From Alphaproteobacteria bacterium (GTDB taxonomy: Bacteria; Pseudomonadota; Alphaproteobacteria; Acetobacterales; Acetobacteraceae), in contig JAFKFJ010000195.1 of the NCBI GenBank assembly GCA_017307335.1, forward strand, positions 1-35,292: a stretch of DNA of 35,292 nucleotides, given 5' to 3'. Shown piece after piece: positions 8,664 to 17,415 of this stretch. Numbering within the stretch: the first letter of the stretch is position 1; every line of letters begins with the position of its first letter. The notes beneath the pieces were generated by a model. The model was not told the DNA's origin. It saw only the letters and a program-made list of their open reading frames with translations, and searched no databases. Position numbers and translations under genes: made by a program.

Positions 8664-9478
8664 GGCGCCGTGGCCAGCTCCCCGGCAGGTGCGCCGTCGG
8701 AAGCCCCGCCGAGATAGGCGCGCCGCACCTGCGGATCGGTGAGCACGACCTCGGGCGGCCCCTCCGCCAGCTTTCGCCCGAAGTCGAGCACCAGCACGCG
8801 CTGCGAGATGTCCATCACTACGCCCATGTCGTGCTCGATCATCAGCACCGTCATGCCCCACTCCTCGTTGAGGTCTAGGATGCAGCGCGCCATATCCTCC
8901 TTCTCTTCGAGGTTCATGCCGGCCATGGGTTCGTCGAGCAGGAGGAGCTTGGGCTTGACCGCGACGGCACGCGCAAGTTCCACGCGCTTGCGCAGACCAT
9001 AGGGCAGCGTGCCGGCAGGCGCCTTGCGGACGTGCTGGATGTCGAGGAAGTCAATGATCTCCTCGACCTCGCCCCGGTGCGCGATCTCGTCGCGCTGAGC
9101 GCCGCCGATCCAGTAGGCCATGCCGGAGAGGAAGCCGCGGCGCAGCAAATGATGGCGGCCGACCATGATGTTGTCGAGCACCGTCATGTGGCTGAACAGC
9201 GCGAGGTTCTGGAACGTCCGGCCGATGCCGATGGCGGGCCGGCGGTTCGCCGGCGGGCGCGTGATGTCGCGCCCCTCGAACCAGATGCTGCCCTCGCTCG
9301 GCCGATAGCGGCCGGAGATGCAGTTGACCATGGAGGTCTTGCCGGCACCGTTGGGGCCGATGATCGAAAACACCTCGCCCGTCTGGACGGCGAAGGACAC
9401 CTCGCGCAGCGCGGCGACTCCGCCGAAGCGCAAGGAAATCCCCACGGCTTCCAGGATGGGCGGTGCGCCCGCGATCAC
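8660..9478 (-). CDS. livG: Branched-chain/aromatic-type ABC transporter ATPase LivG
   Basis: A 272-residue ATPase, first gene of the Liv operon. Motifs are Walker A GPNGAGKTS, the LivG-typical IGRTFQNLALFSHMTVLDNI, Walker B LLLLDEPMAGMN and the switch MIEHDMGVVMDIS. The signature region reads LPYGLRKRVELARA, with YGLRKR in place of the more usual YGQQRR/LSYGQQ. The start is GTG at 9478 with GGGGAG eight bases upstream. A sigma-70-like promoter is visible 48-77 bases upstream. Confidence 0.92.
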   Translation of the reverse strand: MIAGAPPILEAVGISLRFGGVAALREVSFAVQTGEVFSIIGPNGAGKTSMVNCISGRYRPSEGSIWFEGRDITRPPANRRPAIGIGRTFQNLALFSHMTVLDNIMVGRHHLLRRGFLSGMAYWIGGAQRDEIAHRGEVEEIIDFLDIQHVRKAPAGTLPYGLRKRVELARAVAVKPKLLLLDEPMAGMNLEEKEDMARCILDLNEEWGMTVLMIEHDMGVVMDISQRVLVLDFGRKLAEGPPEVVLTDPQVRRAYLGGASDGAPAGELATAP

Positions 9479-9525
9479 GACGTTTGCTCCCCAATCTTGG
9501 CCCGGGCCGGCTCCCTGGGCACAAG

Positions 9526-9555
9526 ACTATACGGATTGTAAGTCGGAAGGAGCAA
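9526..9555 (-). promoter_or_regulatory. Candidate sigma-70 promoter of the Liv operon
   Basis: On the minus strand a TTGCTC -35 (9550-9555) and a TATAGT -10 (9526-9531) are separated by 18 bases, in the 101-base gap between guaD and livG. A transcript would begin about 40 bases before the livG GTG. The -10 matches five of six consensus positions and the -35 matches four. This is pattern matching only. Confidence 0.4.
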
Positions 9556-9579
9556 CCTTCCCCTGCGTCGCGGCCGGGG

Positions 9580-10884
9580 TCAGGGTGGGTTTGCCAGTTC
9601 GCCCATCACGTACGTTGCCCGCACGCAACGCTCGTCCCCCAGGGTGATGAGGGCGAACAACTCCTCCGCGAGGTCGCGCACCGTTTCCATCCGATGTGCG
9701 AGCGCGGGAATTGCGTGGCTGTCCAGCACGACCGCGTCGGCCTCGGCGCCGGGCGCGAAGCTGCCGATGACCCCGTCGAGCCCCATCGCCAGTGCATTGC
9801 CGCGCGTCATCAGGTGCAGTGCAGCGAAAGGCGAGAGGTTGAAGCCACGCAACTGCGCCACCTTGTACGCCTCCGCCGCGGTGCGCAGCATCGAATAGCT
9901 GGTGCCGCCTCCCACATCGGTTGCGAGCGAAAGGCGCACTGGGCGCGCGCGATCCAGCGCCGCGGCGAAGTCGAACAGTCCGCTGCCGATGAACAGGTTC
10001 GAGGTCGGGCAGTGCACGGCGACTGCGCCCTGCGCCGCCAACCGGTCCCACTCCTCGGGCGCGAGGTGGATGCAGTGGCCGAGCAGCGTGCGCGGCGACA
10101 GCAGGCCGAACCGTTCATAGACCGAGCTATAGTCGGCCATGCCCGGAAACAGAGACCGTACGGCCGCGATCTCGCCCAGGTTCTCCGACATGTGCGTTTG
10201 CGCGAGGCAGTCCGGATGCTCGCGCAGCAGCGTGCCCGCAGCCTCAAGCTGTGCTTCGGTCGAGGTGATGGCGAAGCGCGGCGAGATCACGTACTGCGCA
10301 CGGCCCCGGCCGTGCCAGCGCGCGATCAGCGCCTTGCTCTCCCGATAACCCTCCTCTGGGGTGTCGCGCAGTGCTTCGGGCGCGTTGCGGTCCATCATGA
10401 CCTTGCCGGCGGCGATACGCATGCCGCGCCCGGCGGCCGCCACGAACAGCGCCTCGGTCGCGGCGGCGTGAACCGATGAATAGACGACGGCGGTCGTTGT
10501 GCCCTGGCGCAACAGTTCGTCGCAGAAGAACTGCGCCTGCCGTGCCGCATGTGCCGGATCGGCGTATTTCTGCTCTTCGACGAATGTGTAGCGGTTGAGC
10601 CAGTCGAGCAACTGCTCGCCGTAGGAGGCGATGACGTGCGTTTGCGGAAAGTGGATATGCGTGTCTATGAAGCCCGGTAGGATCAGGTGCGGCCGGTGAT
10701 CGTCGACGTGCGTTCCCGCCGGGGCCTGCGCCAGCACGTCCTGTGCCTCGCCCGCGGCGGCGATGCGGCCATCCGCCACCAGCAACGCGCCGTCGGGTGC
10801 ATAGCGATGGCTCGGCGCGTCGCCCATGGTGAAGGGATCGTCGACGAACCACAGCAGCCGGCCGCGCAGGATTCGAGTGCGCAT
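9580..10884 (-). CDS. guaD: Guanine deaminase
   Basis: A 434-residue zinc amidohydrolase that converts guanine to xanthine and ammonia, feeding xanthine dehydrogenase encoded further along. The metal site is visible as HIHFPQTH (His-X-His), the QTHMSEN and LGHCIHL histidines and the TDVGGGTSYSML aspartate. The PQTH, HMSEN and DVGGG strings are typical of guanine deaminases rather than of adenine or cytosine deaminases. Length fits the family (430-450). The ATG at 10884 begins eight bases after the puuD stop, so the two are probably co-transcribed. Confidence 0.93.
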   Translation of the reverse strand: MRTRILRGRLLWFVDDPFTMGDAPSHRYAPDGALLVADGRIAAAGEAQDVLAQAPAGTHVDDHRPHLILPGFIDTHIHFPQTHVIASYGEQLLDWLNRYTFVEEQKYADPAHAARQAQFFCDELLRQGTTTAVVYSSVHAAATEALFVAAAGRGMRIAAGKVMMDRNAPEALRDTPEEGYRESKALIARWHGRGRAQYVISPRFAITSTEAQLEAAGTLLREHPDCLAQTHMSENLGEIAAVRSLFPGMADYSSVYERFGLLSPRTLLGHCIHLAPEEWDRLAAQGAVAVHCPTSNLFIGSGLFDFAAALDRARPVRLSLATDVGGGTSYSMLRTAAEAYKVAQLRGFNLSPFAALHLMTRGNALAMGLDGVIGSFAPGAEADAVVLDSHAIPALAHRMETVRDLAEELFALITLGDERCVRATYVMGELANPP

Positions 10885-10892
10885 CGCGGTTC

Positions 10893-12119
10893 TCAATCCA
10901 CCCCGATGGCGCGCGCCCAGGCAGCGATCTGCGTCCGCTCCGCGTCGGTCAGGCCGGAGAGATTGCCGGGAGGCATGGAGCGCGAGCGTACCGCCTGCAA
11001 GTCGATATCTGTCGCGTGCAGCGCGATGTTCTCGTCGCTGTCGAGGCGCACGCCCTTCGGCGGCGCCGCAAGGTCGCCCCAGGCCGGCGGGTCGGAATGG
11101 CAGACCATGCAGCGGATCTGGACGATGTCGCGCACCGCGGCGAACTCGGGTGCGGCAATCGCCGCGGCGAGCGAGCTGCGCACGGCCGCCGACTGCTTCG
11201 TCGCCGCCGGCGCCGGCGCCGGAAAGCTCGACAACCACGCGATGCCGATGCCGCACAGCGCGGCGACGCCCCAGGTCCACCACGCGTAGCCGCCATGGGC
11301 GTGCATGGTGTTGAAGAAGTGCCGCACGACCACGCCGATCACCATCACCAGGGCTGCGATCACCCAGTTGAACTCGGTCGCAAAGGCGAGCGGATTGTGG
11401 GTGGACAGCATCATGAACAACACTGGCAGCGTCAGGTAGTTGTTGTGCAGCGAGCGCAGCTTGGCCTCGCGCCCCAGCTCCGGGTCCGGATCGCGGCCGG
11501 CGATCAGGCTTGCGACCACCTTCTTCTGGTTGGGAATGATCACGAAGAACACGTTGCCGGTCATCGCGCTCGCCATCAGCGCGCCGGTGAGCACAAAGGC
11601 GCCGCGGCCGGTGAAGACGTAGGTCAGGATCAGGCAGACCAGCACGAAGTAGCCGAAGACGATGACCGCTAAAAGTGCCTCATGCCGGCCGAGCGGGGAG
11701 CGGCAGGCCAGGTCGTAGACGATCCACCCCGCGGCCAACACGACGAGCGAGATGATCACCGCCTGCCAGCGCGCAAGGTCCAGCACCGAGGTGTCGATCA
11801 GATGCAGGTCGGCACCGGCGAGGTAGACGACGCAGAGCAGCGCGAAGCCGCTGATCCACGTGCTGTAGGCCTCCCACTTGAACCAGGTGAGGTCCTCCGG
11901 CATGCCTTCCGGCGCCACCATGTATTTCTGGATGTGGTAGAAGCCGCCGCCATGCACCTGCCACGCCTCGCCGCCGACGCCGCGCGGCGCGTTCAGAGCG
12001 CGGCGCAGCCCGAGATCGAGGGCGATGAAGTAGAACGATGAGCCGATCCACGCGATCGCCGTGATCACGTGCACCCAGCGCAACGCAAACGACACCCACT
12101 CCCACATCAGCGGCGACAT
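10893..12119 (-). CDS. puuD: Membrane-bound urate hydroxylase PuuD with C-terminal cytochrome c
   Basis: A 408-residue inner-membrane enzyme that oxidises urate to 5-hydroxyisourate and passes electrons to the respiratory chain, unlike soluble uricase. Roughly eight hydrophobic helices come first (WVSFALRWVHVITAIAWIGSS, then the conserved HGGGFYHIQKY, PEDLTWFKWEAY and SLHNNYLTLPVLFMMLS). The C-terminal ~85 residues form a c-type cytochrome with the haem motif CMVCH at C337, C340 and H341 and a distal SMPPGN methionine. I chose the ATG at 12119 because GGAGGG lies six bases upstream. An in-frame ATG at 12125 abuts that site directly. Divergent from the LysR gene, which may control it. Confidence 0.93.
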   Translation of the reverse strand: MSPLMWEWVSFALRWVHVITAIAWIGSSFYFIALDLGLRRALNAPRGVGGEAWQVHGGGFYHIQKYMVAPEGMPEDLTWFKWEAYSTWISGFALLCVVYLAGADLHLIDTSVLDLARWQAVIISLVVLAAGWIVYDLACRSPLGRHEALLAVIVFGYFVLVCLILTYVFTGRGAFVLTGALMASAMTGNVFFVIIPNQKKVVASLIAGRDPDPELGREAKLRSLHNNYLTLPVLFMMLSTHNPLAFATEFNWVIAALVMVIGVVVRHFFNTMHAHGGYAWWTWGVAALCGIGIAWLSSFPAPAPAATKQSAAVRSSLAAAIAAPEFAAVRDIVQIRCMVCHSDPPAWGDLAAPPKGVRLDSDENIALHATDIDLQAVRSRSMPPGNLSGLTDAERTQIAAWARAIGVD

Positions 12120-12125
12120 CGCCAT

Positions 12126-12270
12126 CCCTCCGCTCGTCCACCCGCCCCTGAGCGTGAGCCTAGCAACCGACCCCGCCGCGGCGGTAGCGGGCCGGGCGCG
12201 GCATGACTTTCAAGCAAACCCGAATACCGTTAGGCTCGGCAGCGGTTTGCGTCCGGCGCGGGGCGGAGCG
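12126..12270. promoter_or_regulatory. Divergent puuD / lysR regulatory region with inverted repeats
   Basis: This 145-base gap should hold promoters for both puuD-guaD and the LysR gene. Perfect 7-base inverted repeats are GCAAACC (12214-12220) with GGTTTGC (12244-12250), and GAGCCTA (12156-12162) with TAGGCTC (12231-12237). A TTC-N10-GAA dyad lies at 12209-12224. LysR regulators usually bind dyads of this kind next to their own promoter. No convincing -10/-35 pair was found for either gene. Which repeat, if any, is the operator is inference. Confidence 0.45.
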
Positions 12271-13212
12271 GTGTCGCTGCTCGACAACATGCGGCTGTTC
12301 GTGAGAACTGTTGAACTCGGCAGCCTCTCGGCCGCGGGGCGGAACCTGCGCGTGTCGCCGGCGGTCGCAAGCCACCGGCTGAAGGAACTGGAAAGTCATC
12401 TCGGCATCCGGCTGCTGCAGCGGACCACGCGCCAGACCCGGCCGACCCCGCAGGGACTCGCCTACTACGAAGGATGTCTGGAAGTGTTCCGCGCCCTCGA
12501 TCTCGCCGAGGGCATCGCCTCCGATCTCGGGAGCACGCCCAAAGGCTCGCTGCGCGTCACTGCCCCGCTGGGTCTCGCGCGCGTCGTGCTTGGGCCCCTG
12601 CTGCCCGCGTTCTGTGCCGCGCACCCGGACGTATCCGTTCAGTTGCGCCTCTCCGACCACCTCATCGACATCCTGCACGAGGGTGTGGATGTGGCGGTTC
12701 GCATGGCGCGGTTCGAGGATTCCAGTTTCACCATGCGTCGGATCGCGCCGGTCGAACGGGTGCTGTGCGCAGCACCCGCCTATCTCGCGCGCCAGGGGGT
12801 GCCGCAGGTGCCGGCCGACCTGCTGCACCACGCCTGTCTGCTGCTGCGCTTTCCCGGCTCGCGCCAATTCCAGTGGGAGCTTGCCGGGCCGAACGGGCCG
12901 CAGCGCATCGCCATCGCCGGGCGGCTCGACGCCGACGACGGTGACGTGCTCACCACCTGGGCACTGGCAGGGGAGGGAATCGTGCTGAAGCCACTGTTCG
13001 AAGTCGCAGAGCCGCTGCGCAGCGGCGCGCTGCGCGTAGTGCTGCTCGATCACCCGCCCACGTCGCTCGATCTGGCGCTGATCTATCCGACGCGTCAACA
13101 TCTGTTGCCGCGCGTGCGCGCCTTTGCCGATTTCATGGTGCCCCGCCTGCAGGAAGCGATTCGCGAACGGCTTGCGGGGCTCTCGCTCGCAGGGCTGCGC
13201 CAAGCAGCGTGA
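12271..13212 (+). CDS. LysR-family transcriptional regulator
   Basis: A 313-residue regulator. The N-terminal winged helix-turn-helix spans about residues 1-62 (DNMRLFVRTVELGSLSAAGR, then SPAVASHRLKELESHLGIRL, LLQRTTRQTRPTPQG). The remainder is a LysR substrate-binding domain (GSLRVTAPLGLARVVLGPLL, GVDVAVRMARFEDSSF). The group resembles the large DsdC/TfdR-unlike clade with 'DNMRLFVRTVE' starts, whose ligands are rarely known. Position divergent from puuD-guaD suggests control of purine catabolism in response to a purine or urate-pathway compound, by inference only. The GTG start was preferred because it gives the family's usual N-terminus. Its 3' end overlaps the convergent desulfurase gene by 80 bases. 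Confidence 0.9.
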   Translation: MSLLDNMRLFVRTVELGSLSAAGRNLRVSPAVASHRLKELESHLGIRLLQRTTRQTRPTPQGLAYYEGCLEVFRALDLAEGIASDLGSTPKGSLRVTAPLGLARVVLGPLLPAFCAAHPDVSVQLRLSDHLIDILHEGVDVAVRMARFEDSSFTMRRIAPVERVLCAAPAYLARQGVPQVPADLLHHACLLLRFPGSRQFQWELAGPNGPQRIAIAGRLDADDGDVLTTWALAGEGIVLKPLFEVAEPLRSGALRVVLLDHPPTSLDLALIYPTRQHLLPRVRAFADFMVPRLQEAIRERLAGLSLAGLRQAA

Positions 13213-14281
13213 CTGCTTCGTCGACGTCGGCTGCGGTCGTGAAGCGGCCGAGGCCGATGCGCAGGCTCGCCTGCGCCGCTGCCGCATCCAGGCCGATCGC
13301 GGTCAGCACGTGGGAAGGGCGCTGCGTGTTGCTCGCACAGGCGGCACCGGTAGACACAGCAAGGTCCGGGACGTCCAGCAGCAGGTCGGCCGCATCGATG
13401 CCGGGCAGCGTGACGCTTAGGCAGCCAGGCAGGTCGAAGGGCGCGCCATTGAGCCGTGCTGCCGGCCACAGGGCATGCAGCCCGCCCCAGAAGCGGCGGG
13501 CGAGCGTGTCGAGGCGCTCGGCATCCGCTGTGCGTTCGGCCTGAACGATACGGCAGGCAGCGCCCAGCCCCACCGCGAGCGCCACCGGCACGGTACCCGC
13601 GCGCCGCCCGCCCTGTTGGCCGCCGCCCTTCAGCATCGGCGTCAGGGGCAGCCCGGCGCGCACGAACAGCGCCCCGACGCCCATCGGGCCATAGAGCTTG
13701 TGCCCGGAAATTGTCGCCGCATCGAGCCCGAGCGCGCCGGCATCGAACGGCGCACGCCCGACGATCTGCGTTGCGTCAGAATGCACGATGCCGCCGCCCG
13801 CATGCACCGCACGGACGATCGCCCCAAGGTCTTGGCGTGTGCCGATCTCGTTGCTCGCCGCAATCACGCTGACGAGCGTTCGCACGGCGCCGAGCTCCGC
13901 CGGGTGGACGCGGCCGGCCGCATCCACGGCAAGGACACGGCACGGCACGCCCTCCTCCGCGAGTCGGTCGAGGCAGGCGAGCACGCTCGGATGTTCGATC
14001 GCGCTGGCTGCTACCGCTTCCATCCCGTGGTGCAGCCCGTGCAGTGCCAGATGGTTCGCCTCGGTCGCGCCCGAAGTGAACACGATCTCCGATGCGCGTA
14101 CCCCCAGCAGTGTCGCAACCGCGTCCGTCGCCTGTTCGACCGCTACCGCGGCTTCGCGCCCCGCCCGGTGCGCTGCGTGCGGGTTGCCCGCACGCGCGCC
14201 GTCGAGCCAGGGCAGCATCGCCTCGCGCACCCGCGGGTCGAGCGGCGTCGAGGCCTGGTGGTCGAGATAGAGCCTGGTCAG
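13133..14281 (-). CDS. NifS-like cysteine desulfurase, probably for xanthine dehydrogenase cofactor sulfuration
   Basis: A 382-residue PLP enzyme that takes sulfur from cysteine. It shows the TSGATEANHLALHG motif, the PLP lysine in SGHKLYGP (K195) and the persulfide-forming cysteine in STGAACASN (C315). The conserved N-terminus YLDHQASTPLDPRVREAM is encoded upstream of every ATG, GTG or TTG in frame; a stop lies just before it. The best start is therefore CTG at 14281, overlapping the preceding stop as CTGA, with GGGAG seven bases upstream. Starting at GTG 14230 would remove the conserved region. The gene ends the xdh-transporter operon. In Rhodobacter capsulatus a NifS-type protein sulfurates the molybdenum cofactor on XdhC, and that role fits here, but it is inferred from position. 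Confidence 0.88.
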   Translation of the reverse strand: MTRLYLDHQASTPLDPRVREAMLPWLDGARAGNPHAAHRAGREAAVAVEQATDAVATLLGVRASEIVFTSGATEANHLALHGLHHGMEAVAASAIEHPSVLACLDRLAEEGVPCRVLAVDAAGRVHPAELGAVRTLVSVIAASNEIGTRQDLGAIVRAVHAGGGIVHSDATQIVGRAPFDAGALGLDAATISGHKLYGPMGVGALFVRAGLPLTPMLKGGGQQGGRRAGTVPVALAVGLGAACRIVQAERTADAERLDTLARRFWGGLHALWPAARLNGAPFDLPGCLSVTLPGIDAADLLLDVPDLAVSTGAACASNTQRPSHVLTAIGLDAAAAQASLRIGLGRFTTAADVDEAVTLLGAALRARAPQAVRESLPAGGAP

Positions 14282-15357
14282 CTCTGCACTCCCTCCACGT
14301 ACCAGTCCATCTTCTCAAGCTCCGCATCGGTGATGCCGACGCCAGGCTTCAGTCGCTCCACGCCTTTGTTGTCTTTCACCGGCCCGGTGATCGGGTTGAG
14401 CGTGCCGGCGATGATGGCATTCTTCGTCGCGTCGGCGGCCTTGCGCACGTTGTCCGGTACCATTGCGCCGTATGGCGCCATCTGCGTAAGCCCTTCCTTC
14501 AGTCCCCACCACGTGTTCCCGGTCTTCCAGGTGCCGGCGATCGCTTCCTTTGCTCGCATGGTGTAGTATGGGGCCCAGTTGTCCATGATGGCGGTGAGCT
14601 GCGCCTTGGGCGCCACAGAGCTCATGTCGGAAGCTTGGCCGAAGCCGAAGGCCCCGCGTTCCTGGCAAGCCTGCAGCGCCGCAGGACTGTCGGTGTGCTG
14701 CGAGATGATGTCGCAGCCCTGATCGAGCAGCGCCTTCGCACCGTCCGCTTCCTTCGCCGGGTCGTACCAGGTGCTGAGCCACAGCACGCGCACCTTGAAC
14801 TTCGGGTTCACCTTCTGCGCAGCCAGCGTGAACGTGTTGATGCCCATCACCACTTCAGGAATCGGGAACGACGCGAGGTAGCCGCCGACGCCGCTCTTCG
14901 ACATCATGCCGGCGATGGTGCCGCATACGGCGCGGCCGTGATAGAAGCGCGCATTGTAGGTGGCGAGGTTGGGGCCGCGCTTGTAGCCGGTTGCATGCTC
15001 GAACTTGACCTTCGGGAACTGCTTCGCCGCCTTCACCGCCGCGTTCATGAAGCCGAAGGAGGTCGCGAAGATCAGCTTGTTTCCGCCCTGGGCAAGCTGG
15101 CGCAGCACCCGCTCCGCGTCGGGGCCTTCCGGCACGTTCTCGACATAGCTGGTCTTGACCGCATCGCCGAGTTCGCTCTGCATCTTCTGGCGCGCCATCT
15201 CGTGCGCATGGGTCCAGCCGAAATCGCCGATCGGGCCGACATAGATGAACCCCACCTTCAGCGGATCAGCGGCCTGCAGCGCGCGGCCCAACAGCGGCAG
15301 CGACGCCGCGCCGGCCGTGGCGGCCAGAAAGCGGCGGCGATCGAATGCGATGGTCAT
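14278..15357 (-). CDS. BMP-family ABC transporter substrate-binding protein
   Basis: A 359-residue periplasmic receptor of the basic membrane protein (BMP/PnrA) family, which typically binds nucleosides or purines. A twin-arginine-like signal comes first (FDRRRFLAATAGAASLPLL), then the mature start DPLKVGFIYVGPIGDFGWTH. The family motifs GPIGDFGWTHAHE, FATSFGFMNA and the CDIISQHTDSPA segment are clear. Placement between purine transporter permeases and a cofactor-sulfuration gene in an xdh operon suggests the ligand is a purine base such as xanthine or hypoxanthine. The ATG at 15357 has GGGAG nine bases upstream and lies 31 bases after the permease stop. Confidence 0.9.
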   Translation of the reverse strand: MTIAFDRRRFLAATAGAASLPLLGRALQAADPLKVGFIYVGPIGDFGWTHAHEMARQKMQSELGDAVKTSYVENVPEGPDAERVLRQLAQGGNKLIFATSFGFMNAAVKAAKQFPKVKFEHATGYKRGPNLATYNARFYHGRAVCGTIAGMMSKSGVGGYLASFPIPEVVMGINTFTLAAQKVNPKFKVRVLWLSTWYDPAKEADGAKALLDQGCDIISQHTDSPAALQACQERGAFGFGQASDMSSVAPKAQLTAIMDNWAPYYTMRAKEAIAGTWKTGNTWWGLKEGLTQMAPYGAMVPDNVRKAADATKNAIIAGTLNPITGPVKDNKGVERLKPGVGITDAELEKMDWYVEGVQS

Positions 15358-15388
15358 CCCCTTTGTCTCCCTGATACGTGTGGCCGGA

Positions 15389-16312
15389 TCATCCGCCGGC
15401 GCGGAACGCTTTGCCGAGACAGGCCGGCGCCCGCTGCCCACCAGCGCCGCGCAGCGCGATCAGCGTCAGCACCACGACGGTCGCGAGATAGGGCAGCATT
15501 GCCAGGAACTCCGGCGGCACGAAGCCGACGCCGGCCGCCTTACTCTGCAGCTCCAGCGTCATCACCGCGCCGAACAGGTAGGCGCCGGCGAGCAGCCGCC
15601 ACGGTCGCCACGCGGCGAACACGACGAGCGCGAGTGCGATCCAGCCACGCCCCGCAGTCAGCCGATCCGCCCACATCGGCGTCACCGCCAGCGAGTAGTA
15701 GGCGCCCGCGAGCCCAGCCAGCGCGCCGCCGAACGCGATCGCGGCGTAGCGCACCCGGATCACCGGATGGCCAATCGCGTGTGCCGCCGCGTCGCCCTCG
15801 CCGACCGCGCGCAGCACGAGGCCGGGGCGCGAGGCGGCGAGGAACCAGGCGACCGCGACGGTGAGCACGAGCGAGAGATAGACGATCGCGTCATAGCCGA
15901 ACAGCGCGCGCAGCAGCGGATGGTCGGAGAGCGGATGCGGGAACAGCGGCCCGAGCCGCTGCACCGTCTTGCCCACGAACGGCCGCCCGGTCAGCGAACT
16001 CACGCCGGTGCCGAAGATCGTGAGTGCGAGCCCGGTCGCAACCTGGTTCGCCGAGAGGCTCAGCACCAGCAGCGCGAACACCATCGACAGCGCCGCGCCC
16101 GCAGCCGCACCCGCCAGGTAGCCGCCCGAGGTCGCACCCGTGGTCGTGGCGATCGAAAAGCCGGCGACGGCGCCACACAGCATCATGCCCTCGACCCCGA
16201 GATTGAGCACGCCGCTCTTCTCCACCACCAGCTCGCCGAGCGCCGCGATCAGGATCGGCGTCGCCGCAATCACCACGGTCATGAAGATCGAGACATAGAC
16301 ATCGAGGGTCAT
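15389..16312 (-). CDS. Purine/nucleoside-type ABC transporter permease (second subunit)
   Basis: A 307-residue inner-membrane permease of the BPD_transp_2 family (YufQ/NupQ-like). Hydrophobic helices are plain throughout. The diagnostic segment is [20 protein letters not shown], followed by [21 protein letters not shown]. The coupling loop to the ATPase is around [18 protein letters not shown]. Its ATG overlaps the stop of the first permease gene (ATGA), so the two are translationally coupled and should form the heterodimeric channel. Confidence 0.9.
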   Translation of the reverse strand: MTLDVYVSIFMTVVIAATPILIAALGELVVEKSGVLNLGVEGMMLCGAVAGFSIATTTGATSGGYLAGAAAGAALSMVFALLVLSLSANQVATGLALTIFGTGVSSLTGRPFVGKTVQRLGPLFPHPLSDHPLLRALFGYDAIVYLSLVLTVAVAWFLAASRPGLVLRAVGEGDAAAHAIGHPVIRVRYAAIAFGGALAGLAGAYYSLAVTPMWADRLTAGRGWIALALVVFAAWRPWRLLAGAYLFGAVMTLELQSKAAGVGFVPPEFLAMLPYLATVVVLTLIALRGAGGQRAPACLGKAFRAGG

Positions 16313-17415
16313 GACGCGCTCCGGACAACGGCGGGGGCGGCGGACGGCGCGATGGCGGGCGCGATGCGGCGGATCCGGTACCAGACCAGCATGTCCACGC
16401 CGAGCAGCAGGAACAGCAGCGTCGCCTGAAACAGCCCGATCGCGGCCGAAGGCAGCCCCACGCTCGTCTCCGCCAGCTCGCCGCCGACGAAGGAGACCGC
16501 AAGCACCACACCGCCGATAAGGATGCCCAGCGGGTTAAGCCGGCCGAGGAAGGCAACGACGATCGCGGTGAACCCGTAGCCGGTGGGGAAGTTCGGCGTG
16601 ATCTGGCCGAATGGCCCGGCCGCCTCGAAGATCCCGGCAAGCCCGGCGAGCCCGCCGCTCACCAGCAGCGCCAGCCAGACCGTGCGCTGCTCGCGGAACC
16701 CGGCATAGCGGGCGGCGTTCGGCGCGAGGCCGGAGACTCGCAGCTCGAAGCCCACCAGCGTGCGCGACATCACGACCCACACCGCCATCGCAATCAGCAC
16801 CGCGATCGGGATGCCGAGATGCAGCCGCGTGCCATCGATCAGGATCGGCATCGACTCCACGTCGGTGAAGCTGCGCGTCTGCGGGAAGTTGAAGCCTTCC
16901 GGGTCGCGCCACGGCCCGCGCACAAGGAAGTAGAGGACCTGGATCGCCACATAGGAAAGCATCAGGCTGGTGAGGATTTCGCTCACCTTCAGCCGCGCGC
17001 GCAGCAGCGCGGGGATCGCGGCCCAGAGCGCCCCGCCCAGCGCACCCGCGAGGCACATCACCGGCAGCGCCCAGGCGCCTTCCGTGCCGCCGGCATGGAG
17101 GGCGACGCCCGTGCCGGCGATGGCACCCATGACGTACTGGCCCTCGGCGCCGATGTTCCAGACATTGGCACGGAATCCGATCGCAAGCCCGATCGCGATC
17201 GTGACCAGCGGCGCTGCCTTCACCCCGAGATCAATCCAGTGGGTCGCGTCGATCACCGGCAGGATGAGAATGTCGTAGATCGCCAACGTTCCATTGTAGC
17301 CCAGGGCAGCGAAGAACAGTAGACCGGCGAGTGCGGTGAGCGCGACGGCGATGACAGGCGACGCATAGAGCATCGTCCGGTTCGGCTCACGCCGCGGTTC
17401 GAGCTTAAACGGCAT
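16309..17415 (-). CDS. Purine/nucleoside-type ABC transporter permease (first subunit)
   Basis: A 368-residue permease of the YufP/NupP type. After a short basic cytoplasmic start there are many membrane helices. The family motif is IGLAIGFRANVWNIGAEGQY, and the LKVSEILTSLMLSYVAIQV segment is likewise typical. The coupling loop lies near GFELRVSGLAPNAARYAGF. It overlaps the ATPase gene by eleven bases at its 5' end and the second permease by four bases at its 3' end. Confidence 0.91.
   Translation of the reverse strand: MPFKLEPRREPNRTMLYASPVIAVALTALAGLLFFAALGYNGTLAIYDILILPVIDATHWIDLGVKAAPLVTIAIGLAIGFRANVWNIGAEGQYVMGAIAGTGVALHAGGTEGAWALPVMCLAGALGGALWAAIPALLRARLKVSEILTSLMLSYVAIQVLYFLVRGPWRDPEGFNFPQTRSFTDVESMPILIDGTRLHLGIPIAVLIAMAVWVVMSRTLVGFELRVSGLAPNAARYAGFREQRTVWLALLVSGGLAGLAGIFEAAGPFGQITPNFPTGYGFTAIVVAFLGRLNPLGILIGGVVLAVSFVGGELAETSVGLPSAAIGLFQATLLFLLLGVDMLVWYRIRRIAPAIAPSAAPAVVRSAS

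Noticed and set aside
10893..12119. Reading PuuD as a generic membrane cytochrome
   Set aside because: The HGGGFYHIQKY and SLHNNYLTLPVLF segments and the location beside uraH, xdh and puuE are specific for urate hydroxylase.
12160..13287. Minus-strand open frame opposite the LysR gene
   Set aside because: No recognisable domain, and the LysR reading is unambiguous.
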